From Candidatus Omnitrophota bacterium (GTDB lineage Bacteria > Omnitrophota > Gorgyraeia > 2-01-FULL-45-10), in assembly GCA_017993955.1 (NCBI GenBank), contig JAGOLR010000007.1:1-44762 (forward strand): 44,762 nucleotides of DNA, in the 5' to 3' direction. Each line of letters begins with the position of its first letter. The first letter of the stretch is position 1. The position numbers and the translations under genes were made by a program. Shown in pieces: positions 34,468 to 44,300 of this stretch. A model generated the notes under the pieces. The model did no database searches and was not told where the DNA came from. It worked only from the letters and a program-made list of their open reading frames with translations.

Positions 34468-36290
34468 CAGAAATCCCACGTTTGAATAATATAATAGCCG
34501 TAATAATCATAATACTACTCGGTTTCGCGGTATACGCTAATTCACTGGCTAACGGATTCGTATATGACGATGAACTGGTAGTTAATAAAAATCCTTTTAT
34601 TTCGTCATTTAAAAATTTAAAGCATCTGTTCACAGGTTATTACTTTGCCGGATCCGGGGAGTTCACATACAGGCCGATGGTAACCCTGACCTATATGATA
34701 GATTCCGGACTTTGGGAATCGAATCCTTTCGGTTACCATCTCACAAATGTCTTCATACATCTGCTTAACGGAGTGCTTTTATACTTCCTTCTTCAGCGGC
34801 TTGTCCCGATGATGACAAAGAATATAGACCCATCCTACACAGCCCTGCTGGGATCTATATTATTTCTTATACACCCGGTGCAAACAGAGGTGGTCAACGG
34901 CATAGGCTTCAGGGAAGATGCCCTCGTAACGGCCTTTATATTCGCTGCGATTATTTTCTACCTTAAAGCCTATGGAACAAATGTGGCGTTAAAAAAGATC
35001 GGCGGTTATCTCGCGTCTATATCATTCTTTGTCCTTTCGCTGTTATCTAAAGAATGGGGTGTCGTGCTTATGGCTGTTATCCCACTAATAGACATATACA
35101 CATCAGACAGCGGATGGAAAAAAAGATTGGTAAAGCAGATACCTTATTATGCCGCCTATGGATTAGTCTTAACTGTTTACATCACATTTTTTTTAGCTAT
35201 GATGCGCGGCCAGGCGATAAAGATAGGGATAAAGACCGACATATCGATCTACCGCGATATAATCCTCGCCGGCAGCCGTTACATAGCGTATTATATAAAA
35301 CTGCTATTCGCGCCATTCGATCTGTCTGTAGAATACCTCTTCCCCAAAGTTTATTCAATATCCGAACCTTCAGTATTCCTCTCCATATTGACAATAATGG
35401 CGATAACATTACTGGTATCCGCAGGTTTTAACAGGAACCGCGTTATGTCATTTTCCGGTGCATGGGTCCTGGCTCTTACGGGTCCTCTGATCCTCTTCCC
35501 ATACCAACCGATAGCAGAAAGGTTCCTATATCTGCCATGTGCGGGATTTTCGCTATTTATTGCGGCATTATTCACGGGATACTATGATAGGCTGAAACAT
35601 AAAAAATGGCCGGTCATCATCCCTTTGGCATTTTTAATAACGTTTTATTGTTCACAGACCGTAACCAGGAACGCCGCATGGAAAGATCCCGCGACTTTTT
35701 GGGAGGACAGATTAAGGCGATCCGTAGGGACTGCGCGGGCATATTCAAGCCTGGGAGATGAATATCTGGCAAAGGGCCTTTTGGATAAAGCCGAATGGGC
35801 TTATAAGAATGCGTTGACGGTAGACGATAGGTATGCTGATGCTCATAATAATCTGGGTAGTCTATACGCAAAGAAAGGATTGACGGATAAAGCTATAGCC
35901 GAATTTGAAAAAGCCCTGGAATTAAAACCCGGGTTCATAGCGTCTCGGTACAATCTTGCTAAGGCGTACGGTCATAAAGGACTTTACGAAAAAGCCCTTA
36001 CAGAATACGACAATATAATAAAGGAACAGCCTTTCCATGCGCCAAGCTATAACAATATGGGAAGTTTATACCTGAAACAGGGTATGAATGAAAAAGCCCT
36101 CGAAAAATTAGAAAAGGCCGTAGAGATAGCTCCGGATCTCATGGAGGCGCATTATAACCTCGGGGTGATTTATTTAAATCTCGGCTTATACGAAAAAGCT
36201 AAACGAGAATTCGAAACTGTCCTCAAACTGAAACCGGGGTATCCTCAGGCATTAAAACATATGGAAGAAATGAAAAGGTCCGGAAGATGA
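34464..36290 (+). CDS. GT-C type membrane glycosyltransferase with C-terminal TPR repeats
   Basis: 608 residues. About ten transmembrane helices occupy residues 10-400. The first loop contains FVYDDELVVNKNP, an Asp-Asp motif like that of GT-C enzymes, and then TYRPMVTLTYMIDS and FGYHLTNVFIHLLNG, typical of TMTC/PMT-like proteins. The last 190 residues hold about five TPR units (for example ADAHNNLGSLYAKKGLTDKA). GT-C enzymes transfer sugars from polyprenyl-phosphate donors on the outer face of the inner membrane; TPRs usually bind partners. ATGA overlaps with both neighbouring genes indicate a tight operon. Confidence 0.83.
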   Translation: MTEIPRLNNIIAVIIIILLGFAVYANSLANGFVYDDELVVNKNPFISSFKNLKHLFTGYYFAGSGEFTYRPMVTLTYMIDSGLWESNPFGYHLTNVFIHLLNGVLLYFLLQRLVPMMTKNIDPSYTALLGSILFLIHPVQTEVVNGIGFREDALVTAFIFAAIIFYLKAYGTNVALKKIGGYLASISFFVLSLLSKEWGVVLMAVIPLIDIYTSDSGWKKRLVKQIPYYAAYGLVLTVYITFFLAMMRGQAIKIGIKTDISIYRDIILAGSRYIAYYIKLLFAPFDLSVEYLFPKVYSISEPSVFLSILTIMAITLLVSAGFNRNRVMSFSGAWVLALTGPLILFPYQPIAERFLYLPCAGFSLFIAALFTGYYDRLKHKKWPVIIPLAFLITFYCSQTVTRNAAWKDPATFWEDRLRRSVGTARAYSSLGDEYLAKGLLDKAEWAYKNALTVDDRYADAHNNLGSLYAKKGLTDKAIAEFEKALELKPGFIASRYNLAKAYGHKGLYEKALTEYDNIIKEQPFHAPSYNNMGSLYLKQGMNEKALEKLEKAVEIAPDLMEAHYNLGVIYLNLGLYEKAKREFETVLKLKPGYPQALKHMEEMKRSGR

Positions 36291-37579
36291 AGCCAAAAAT
36301 GGCCAGATTTATAGACTACTGGGCCGGAAACGTGATATGCCTTGCCGTATCTTCCATCTATAATCTGTCCAAGATATTCCCGCGGAAAAAAAATCCTCCC
36401 CCACCCAAAAACATACTTCTCTTAGAGCTATCCGAGATGGGTTCGGCCATACTCTCTTATCCCGCCATAAAGCTGATAAAAGACAGATACCCGGATGCCC
36501 GGATATATTTCTGGATATTCGATAAGAACGCGGATGGAGTCAGGATACTAGGCATAATACCGGATGAAAGGATAATAACTACCCGAAGCAGTTGTCTGCG
36601 CCTTCTAGTATGGGATACCTTGATGAATATAGTAAAAATCCGTAAAGCCGGCATAGATACGGTGATAGACATGGAACTATTTTCAAGATTTTCAAGTATT
36701 TTAGTATCGGCGGCGGGAGCTTGTCGAAGGGCAGGGTTCCATAGATTCTCGCTTGAAGGCTTGTACAGGGCGGATGTCTACACGCATAAGGTAATGTATA
36801 ACCCCCACGTACATATAAGCAGGAATTTCATAAATCTCGTCAATTCCTTAGGCGAGGAGGGCCGAAGCTGGGCGCTTCCCAGAAGACCCATGGAAGAATG
36901 GCCTTTACGCCTTCCCGCGCCAAAGACCGATTACCAGGCGCAAAAAATGTTACATAATAAACTTATTACGGGTAATAATAGAAGCGTAAAATGTGAAACT
37001 ATAGTGGTAATGAATCCCGGGTTGGATGATGCTCTATCCATCAGGAAATGGCCAATAGAGAATTATGCCGGTCTGGCAAGAAAGCTTTGCGCCGATAAAA
37101 ACGTAGCTATAGTCTTGATCGGTAAGACCCGGCCATCATGTCCGGAATCGCAAATAATAAAAGATATTTTCGACAGGGAGCGGGTTGTAAACATTATAGG
37201 CAAAACAGACGCCGGGGAGCTTTTGGAGCTTTTCCGGATCGCGTCGCTTTTTATAAGCCATGATTCCGGCGCCGTAAGTTTTGCCTCGCTCGTAAATGTA
37301 GAGACGATAGTCCTCTTCGGGCCTGAAACGCCTATAATATATGCCCCTCTCGGTCCCAATACGACCGTAATATACAAAAGATTTGCCTGCAGTCCGTGCC
37401 TTTCCGCCTACAACCACAGGACTTCTTCTTGCCGAGATAACAAGTGCGTCCAGTCTATAACCGTAGAAGAGGTATACGAAAAATCCAAAATCCATCTTCG
37501 TAAAAGCTTAAAAGACACTACAACTCTCTACGGGAAAAGGTCGTTATCTTGTACCAGGTGCTTACACCACGAATTATGA
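36287..37579 (+). CDS. Glycosyltransferase family 9 (heptosyltransferase-like)
   Basis: 430 residues. NILLLELSEMGSAILSYPAIKLIK at the N-terminus and VVMNPGLDDALSIRKWP with SHDSGAVSFASLVNVETIVLFGPETP in the C-terminal half are the two half-sites of GT9 GT-B enzymes, which add heptose or other sugars to lipopolysaccharide core using ADP-sugars. A Cys-rich tail (FACSPCLSAY ... SSCRDNKC) is common in the family. The final residues SCTRCLHHEL are encoded by the left arm of an inverted repeat (37549-37564) and may be a recent 3' extension. Last gene of the operon. Confidence 0.88.
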   Translation: MKPKMARFIDYWAGNVICLAVSSIYNLSKIFPRKKNPPPPKNILLLELSEMGSAILSYPAIKLIKDRYPDARIYFWIFDKNADGVRILGIIPDERIITTRSSCLRLLVWDTLMNIVKIRKAGIDTVIDMELFSRFSSILVSAAGACRRAGFHRFSLEGLYRADVYTHKVMYNPHVHISRNFINLVNSLGEEGRSWALPRRPMEEWPLRLPAPKTDYQAQKMLHNKLITGNNRSVKCETIVVMNPGLDDALSIRKWPIENYAGLARKLCADKNVAIVLIGKTRPSCPESQIIKDIFDRERVVNIIGKTDAGELLELFRIASLFISHDSGAVSFASLVNVETIVLFGPETPIIYAPLGPNTTVIYKRFACSPCLSAYNHRTSSCRDNKCVQSITVEEVYEKSKIHLRKSLKDTTTLYGKRSLSCTRCLHHEL

Positions 37580-37597
37580 CTTTAGCACCTGGTACAA
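37549..37597. terminator. Inverted repeat covering the convergent gene ends, probable bidirectional terminator
   Basis: Arms ttgtaccaggtgctta (37549-37564) and ttagcacctggtacaa (37582-37597) match at 15 of 16 positions. The left arm lies within the 3' end of the GT9 gene and the right arm ends 3 bp before the stop of the opposing gene. Short T-tracts flank it. It may also be a mobile palindromic repeat that landed at the gene ends. Confidence 0.7.
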
Positions 37598-37600
37598 ATT

Positions 37601-40600
37601 TTACTTAATCTCCCCTATCTGCGTTGCCGATTGTCCGCTAGTCAGTCTTGCCGCTCTTTCAGGATGCTCCCCTGTCTCGTCGTATGGGGTGACTACCACT
37701 ACGCCTTCATACACTATAACGGCTGTCTTATATCTTCCCTTCGGGTATTTACGCTTCTTCTTACCTTCTTCGTAATCGGCATCGTCAAAAGTAACCAGTG
37801 TTATTATGGGATTGGGTATAGGGTCGACTATCGGGGGCTCTACCGGCGGATCTACAGGGTTCGACCCGAACCATCTTACTGTGTTACCTAGATTTACCGA
37901 ATTGGCGGGATTGGCCCAGGTGTTGGTAGCCACGCCGTAAGCATTTATCGAATCCCTGACTGCTACGAAAGATACGTTGGAGAAATCACCGCTTACGAGA
38001 TTTAACGTCCACTGGGCACCGCCAGCTCCCTGTATGGTGACATTACCTGCGGCGTTACCGAGTGTCAATATTCCATTAACAGTCTCTGTGGCGCCGCCAT
38101 CAAATTCCAGGGTCTTACCGGCCGTGGTGCAGGTGAGGTCATCGAATGTCGTACCGTGGATGTGGCTTACTTTAGAATTATCATTAAATATGACTTCGCC
38201 TGTTCCTGGATTGAATTGCGCCCCCACGGCATTAGCCGTAAAATCCCCCCCTATGGTTAGGGTGCGGTTTGTGCAATCGAAATCGCCGGAAGCTACCTCG
38301 AAGTTATTGTTCACGTTGATATCTCCTGCCGCCGTAAATATGGTTCCTGCCTGGCCTACCCATAGATTATGATATGTGGTGCTTGTGACGTCCGTAGCGG
38401 CTGCGCCGGCATATGCTACTGTAGATATCCCGGGGGTGAATACGCCGCCGGCCTTTATGACAAAAGGCGTCCCGGCCGCTGTCAGGATCCATACAGGCGC
38501 TCCGGCATCGAGCGTTTGGTTGGATTCTATAGTGAGTAGCCCATCCACCGTTATATTACCTGCGCCTGTCGTGGTGGTAGCGGTAGCCCCTGCTCCGTTA
38601 CCGAAGGTGAGGTTATTGAAGCTCCAGTCATTGCCTCCGCCGAAATTACCGGTGCCATCGAGAATGAACGTTCCGCCGAACATTGTTATGGTGCCGCTAC
38701 CCGTAGCACTGCCGCCATTTACGGTTATATCGTCTGCCGTATTTAGCAGTCCGGTGTTTACGATGAGGTTACCGTTTATCTGGGCGGTGTCTGAAAAAGT
38801 TATAGTATCGGCGCTAACGGTAAGATCGTTGAGAGGAGTGGCGCTGCCTATTTTACCTGTTATAGTGATATCGTGGGTATCCGGAGCGCTTATGGTAAGA
38901 TTACATGCCCCGTCTATCGCCTGACGGAATCCTATGCCGTTACTGTCTGCCTGTATGGTTATATTTGGAGCGGACAGCGTTACGTTGCCTGCCAGGTATA
39001 TAATACCGGTAGCATTGCCATTTGAAATGAGCGAGCCTTTTAATGTTATAAGGCCTGTGGTATTTATATTTATGCCGACAGCCGCAGTGACATCATTAAG
39101 TACGGTGCTACCCCCATCGCTATAGTCCACATCTCCTATTGTAAGAGAATTAACTCCCGTAATGGAACCGATGTCACCGTTAAACTCCACGTTGCCGAAT
39201 GCACCCGGATGAACCAATATGTTTGTTGTATTTAGCACATCGTCATCTATAGTGCCGTTAATTATTATGTCGTCCCCTGCGGCGCCTTTGGTATCTAAAT
39301 TGACCGTAGCTATATTACCAAGAGTAACGTTGCCGTTTATCGTTATCTTGCCCGCTACGGTTGAGTTTAGACCACCATTCAATGTCGTGGCGCCATTATA
39401 GGTTTGCGCGCCGGCAGTAGCAACATTATAAATACTTATGGTATTGCCGGTGCATATTATCGTATTTAAGGGTGTCACTGTACCGATATCATCCGCTATG
39501 GATATATCCGCAATGCCGGAGTTTATAGTAAGAGAGTTATTGCCATTTATAGTTGAGATGAATGTGATGTTATCTGCGGCGGGATTCAAGCCGTTCGTAA
39601 TGACCGATATATTATCCGCCAGAGTGACCGGGCCTGTGACGGTTATGTGGCCTGTGTTATTTGAGCGGATATCGCCGTTTAAAGTGGTGGTGCCGGTATT
39701 TTGTAATACTATATCATTGACCGTAGTAACATCCTCTAACGATATTGTATCTCCACCAGATACCGTAAATACCGCAAGAGGAGTTATTGCACCGATATTG
39801 TCTGATATAGTGATGTCACCGCTTGTCCCGGAGTCTAGCGTAAGCTGCCATCCGCCGTTAATGGTCGAGGTGAAATCGATAGCGGCGCCGGTGACTACGC
39901 CATCATTAGTATTTATATTGGCGTTACCTGCCAGATTTACCGGACCGTTAAAACTTATGGAATCAGCGGATGATTTGAATACAGTAGCTACATTTCCGAC
40001 ATTGATTGCGGCGCCGGAGTAGTTCTGCTCGTTTGCGTTATAGGTGGTGCCGTTTAGGTTCAGATCACCAAGCGCGGTGAAAGCGGCTGTACCGGTCATA
40101 CCTGCGTAACCAGCGCCGCCTATATTGGCGATATCTATATTGGTGCCCGTTATCGTAGCTGATGATATTAGCTTGTCTGAGGCCGGGCCTATGGTTCCCG
40201 CTATAGATACATCGGCGGAACCTGCAGTCAGGGTTATGGAGTTCCCCATCGCAGCCGAATACAGGTTTGATGTCAGGGTAATATCACCGTCATTTAATGC
40301 GTTGTCGGTTGATATAACTATGCCGACGCTAATATATACCGGCCCATCCAGTAATACCGAATTCCCAACCACGTTTGCGGTATAGATATTGCCTGCCAGG
40401 AAGATTTCCGTACCGGCCGATAGAGATACCGAATGTATGTCGTCGGTGCCGTTATTTCCTATACCGCCATTCAAAAGCACCGAACCCGCACCGGCGTTGA
40501 GAGTTACGGCTTCATGTTCGCCTGCGGTACCGTTTATTCTCATAATAGCTATCGTGCCACCGCCTGAATTAACGATAAGATCGGTGTTATTGGTCAGTTT

Positions 40601-41368
40601 TAAAGAAGCGGTAAGAGCCTCAAAGATTATATCGTCGTTAGAAGAAGTAAACGTTGTGGTGCTCCCGGAATTTACAATAATATTATCTCCGGGGCCGTAT
40701 ACTTCATATGACTGGGCATTGGCATTATACACAGTGCCTGAAAACGTAAGCTTGCTAGACGCAATTATATCTATATCACCTGTAACTCCGCCCGAGGCGC
40801 CGCCTATATTACCCAGGGTTATCTCTTTGCCTGTTATGGTGAGCCCGGACAATGCCTTTGTGGCGCCTATAGCGCCGTTAAAAGTTACATCGCCTAACCC
40901 CCCTACGATAGTAAGAGATTCGCTGGTTGCGCCGACGCTACCGTTCGTGGTGCCGTTCACCGTAAGATTGTTGCCGTAAATAGTGATAGTCGGCATCTTG
41001 CTGGCACTGATTACCAGGGCGCCATCTATTGTTAGGGGATTACCTGCTGTCATAGTAAGTTCTATGCTGTTATTGTCCAATGTTACATTATAGAAATCCT
41101 GACCCCCGGATATTATGGTCTGAGCGGCGTCTCCGTTAAATATAACCGTTCCGCTTCCGTTAACAAAAGTACCAGTATTTGTCCAATCGCCGGAGCAGTA
41201 TACGGCGAATCCCTTGGTGTCGAGTTTACCATCAAAATCAAAGACCCCGCCTCTGAATCCTATCTCAATATCGTCGGTCTTTATATCGCTCTGTAATTCA
41301 CCGGCATTACCGACTCCCGCGGCATCGAGGATTATTATATTCCCAAGATTGATATCGCTGTTTGACAC
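37601..41368 (-). CDS. Large repetitive beta-helix surface protein, C-terminal part (frameshifted)
   Basis: 1,255 residues from a GTG at 41368, but the open frame begins just below a TAA at 41393-41395. The reading continues the protein encoded at 41335-44762 if one base is added in the C5 run (G5 on the coding strand) at 41386-41390. The sequence is Gly/Asn/Thr/Ile-rich with repeating 20-25 residue strands (for example DITISDNIG, NSLTIGDVDY), as in filamentous haemagglutinin-type beta helices. Near the C-terminus come IFNDNSKVSHIHG and a Pro-rich hinge (DPPVEPPIVDPIP), then a charged tail (KKKRKYPKGRYK). No autotransporter barrel or sorting motif was seen. No Shine-Dalgarno supports the GTG as a real start. 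Confidence 0.75.
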   Translation of the reverse strand: MSNSDINLGNIIILDAAGVGNAGELQSDIKTDDIEIGFRGGVFDFDGKLDTKGFAVYCSGDWTNTGTFVNGSGTVIFNGDAAQTIISGGQDFYNVTLDNNSIELTMTAGNPLTIDGALVISASKMPTITIYGNNLTVNGTTNGSVGATSESLTIVGGLGDVTFNGAIGATKALSGLTITGKEITLGNIGGASGGVTGDIDIIASSKLTFSGTVYNANAQSYEVYGPGDNIIVNSGSTTTFTSSNDDIIFEALTASLKLTNNTDLIVNSGGGTIAIMRINGTAGEHEAVTLNAGAGSVLLNGGIGNNGTDDIHSVSLSAGTEIFLAGNIYTANVVGNSVLLDGPVYISVGIVISTDNALNDGDITLTSNLYSAAMGNSITLTAGSADVSIAGTIGPASDKLISSATITGTNIDIANIGGAGYAGMTGTAAFTALGDLNLNGTTYNANEQNYSGAAINVGNVATVFKSSADSISFNGPVNLAGNANINTNDGVVTGAAIDFTSTINGGWQLTLDSGTSGDITISDNIGAITPLAVFTVSGGDTISLEDVTTVNDIVLQNTGTTTLNGDIRSNNTGHITVTGPVTLADNISVITNGLNPAADNITFISTINGNNSLTINSGIADISIADDIGTVTPLNTIICTGNTISIYNVATAGAQTYNGATTLNGGLNSTVAGKITINGNVTLGNIATVNLDTKGAAGDDIIINGTIDDDVLNTTNILVHPGAFGNVEFNGDIGSITGVNSLTIGDVDYSDGGSTVLNDVTAAVGININTTGLITLKGSLISNGNATGIIYLAGNVTLSAPNITIQADSNGIGFRQAIDGACNLTISAPDTHDITITGKIGSATPLNDLTVSADTITFSDTAQINGNLIVNTGLLNTADDITVNGGSATGSGTITMFGGTFILDGTGNFGGGNDWSFNNLTFGNGAGATATTTTGAGNITVDGLLTIESNQTLDAGAPVWILTAAGTPFVIKAGGVFTPGISTVAYAGAAATDVTSTTYHNLWVGQAGTIFTAAGDINVNNNFEVASGDFDCTNRTLTIGGDFTANAVGAQFNPGTGEVIFNDNSKVSHIHGTTFDDLTCTTAGKTLEFDGGATETVNGILTLGNAAGNVTIQGAGGAQWTLNLVSGDFSNVSFVAVRDSINAYGVATNTWANPANSVNLGNTVRWFGSNPVDPPVEPPIVDPIPNPIITLVTFDDADYEEGKKKRKYPKGRYKTAVIVYEGVVVVTPYDETGEHPERAARLTSGQSATQIGEIK

Positions 41369-44300
41369 TTTGATATACTGGGTAGCCCCCGGTTAAGAAA
41401 CGCTATAGCGCCGATAGAATCGGGAATAAAGTTAGCAGACGCCCCTATCTCGAAATCTCCATTTATTCCAAGGTACCCTTGCACTATACCCAGATCCATG
41501 TCTCTGTACCAGGGACTTTGAATAAATGTTCCGCCCGATAAGGTAAATTTACCGTCTATTTCTATAGAATGCAGAGTACTGTCTCCCTGATCAAATGTGC
41601 CTCCGGCCATAGTAAATGCCCCCGAAAGGATTATTATAGAGGTACCGGAGAGCGTCACCTGTCCGTTATTCTGGACATATGAGACGGCTAAAATCTCATC
41701 TCGAAAGGCTAGGCCGGCGGCATTATTAATAGCGATAGCTCCTACCGGGGTTCCTGTACCTACAGTGCCGCTCACAGTACCTGCGCCTGTAGTATTTATG
41801 GTAAGATTCCCGGGACCTGTAACCGATGAGAGAACGAGTGGCGTGGCGGCGCCTGCGCCCACTGTAAGTGTTTTGTCAGCGGATACTGTTGCGGCGCCTA
41901 GAGTTATAAGCCCTGTCGAGGCACCGCCTACAATCAAGTTATCCGTCACGCTAAGTCCGGTACCGGCGTCTCCCAATGTTATCACTCCTGTGCCTGCGGC
42001 AGCTATAGTACCGGAAGCGGTTATGGAAGACGGGGCCTCGGCGACGACTCCGCCGTTAAAACTGAATGTCCCGCCTGTCATGGAAAGGGCGCCGGTGTTC
42101 AGGAAGGTGCAGAGATTTGTGATGGTAGTGCTGGCATTTAACGAAAGGGCATAATTTCGGCCATAGGTTGTAAGTGTAGCGGCGGAGACGCCAGTATTGA
42201 ATGTCACAGTGCCTGTCGCGGCGGCATTGTCGCGCTGGAGAGTGAGATTGGCAAAGGCGGATGCCAGGGGCGCTGTTACCGTTATAGTACCTCCGTCCGA
42301 TATTAATTGCAGATTTTTGCTATCACCGAAGAAAGCATCTCCGTTTAATGTTATATTGCCACCTGCGGAATTCAGGGTGCCGGAATTTGTCATTCCCATC
42401 CATGTAAGTTGCAGCGGGTCGCTACTGCCGAGGTTAATATCTGCTCCTGAGGTTGATACGGTACCGGCAAGGGCTATTATCTGATTACCGGTAGCCGTGA
42501 TGCCGTTTGTGAAGTTGGAGACATCGAGCTCTTCATCCCCTATCTCTATAGCACCGACATTGTTAAAGGTGCATTGATTGGTTATGTCTGTTCCGCCGTA
42601 TAGTTTAATGTTATAACCCCCTGCGCCTAAAGTCAGGGTGGTGGCCGTCAGTCTACCGTCAAGAGTAAGCCATTCCGAGCAACCGGACACCGTGAACTGT
42701 GACACGGTTACATCCGACATGAGAGTAGAGTAAGCGCAGTTTGTTATCATTATCGTGCCGTTTGGCAGATTAAATGCGCCTTGCACAAGAAAATCATCGG
42801 TAGTATTGATATTTATCGTTGAATTGCCCACTCCGGCAAGACTGGCTAATCCTATAGAATCGCCCCCGCCGTTACCGAGGTTCAGCGTTGCGCCGTCTGC
42901 GATATTGGCATAGCCGATTACTATATCATCGTTACCACTAGTAGTTATGGTAGAATCTGCGGTTATATTTACTGTTCTTAACGTAGTGCCGTCATAACCT
43001 ATCCATAGGCGATTACCGCCCGCCGTTATCGTGCCCGCGATATTTACTGATGGTTGCGCGCCTGTTCTTAAGTCATTACCGAAATTAGTGGTATCGTCCT
43101 TATCGTCTCCAATGGTCAGGGTGCCGGTATTTAAAAACGTGCAACCGTTGTCTATATCGCCTCCGGCATTAAGTGCCAAGGCATAATTCTGTACCGTTGT
43201 TGCAAGATCGTTAACACTCAATGTGCCGTTAAATATCATACTGCCGGTGGAATTGGCGTTATCATCGTGGAGGTAAAGCGTTGTAACCCCTGATACAGCC
43301 CCGCTTACAGTGGTAGTGCCGTTACGGGACATAAGTGTCAGTTCATTATTGCCACCGGTCATTGAGGCAATATTTATAGCCGCACCTGTAGCACTGCCGC
43401 CGTTATTTGAGCTGTCTATTGTAGAATCGCTTGTCAGCGTAGCCGCCCCCAGGTCTATCTGCTGTCCGGCAGTCCTTACGGTGCCGCCTATATTGGTGCC
43501 TCCGGCACAGGCAGTGGTAGAAAGCCCGCCCGTAAAGATCAATGTGTCCCCGCCGTTACCTAGGGTGATACTGCCGGTATTTAAGAAGTTGGTGTCTGAA
43601 TCGATGATAGTCATGCCGTAAAAATTTATACCATATCCTGCGGCGGCAGTCGTGAGAGTATTAAATGTAACGGTGCTGCCATCGATAAAAGTGACGGCGC
43701 CCATCGCGGCGGCGTCCTGAAGAGTCAGTGTATAACTATTACTTTGATCATCGATATCGCCTATCAATATAGCACCTGATCCTGACTTCAATGTCGCGTC
43801 ACCGATCAAAAATACTACACTGCTATCATCGGTCTTTCCCAGAGTCATCGTGGTATTGGTAGTTGCAACTGTGCCGATTATACACACCTGACCGGCTGTC
43901 GCGGTAACGCCTCCCGTAAAGACGGACTCGTCGCTAACACTACTTCCAAACCAGGTAAGACTATTATTAAAAGCGACATAAGTGTCAATAGTGTTAGAAC
44001 TGCCATTCAAGCTTACAGCGTAAGAACCCGAAGATATAGAAAGACCATTTATATTGATATTATCCTGAAATACTATATTACCGTCTGATGAAATTTCAGT
44101 TAGAGTGAGAGTGTAAGAATTGATTCCGTCCGTAAGAGCATCTGTGAATTGAACAACGCCTGAACCAAATCTTAACTCTGTATTGGCGGTTATGGTGATA
44201 TTCCCGCCATCGGTATTAAAAAAGAGGTCGCCGGTTTCCGAAGTAGCTATTATGCCGGCCAGTGACAGATTGGAGCAATTTATAGTATTCGCACCTGCTG

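Noticed and set aside
38376-40979. Several plus-strand frames (for example 38376-38924, 39438-40022, 40389-40979)
   Set aside because: Antisense to the repetitive surface protein; the Val/Pro/Ser-rich translations are the complement of Thr/Gly/Asn-rich coding.
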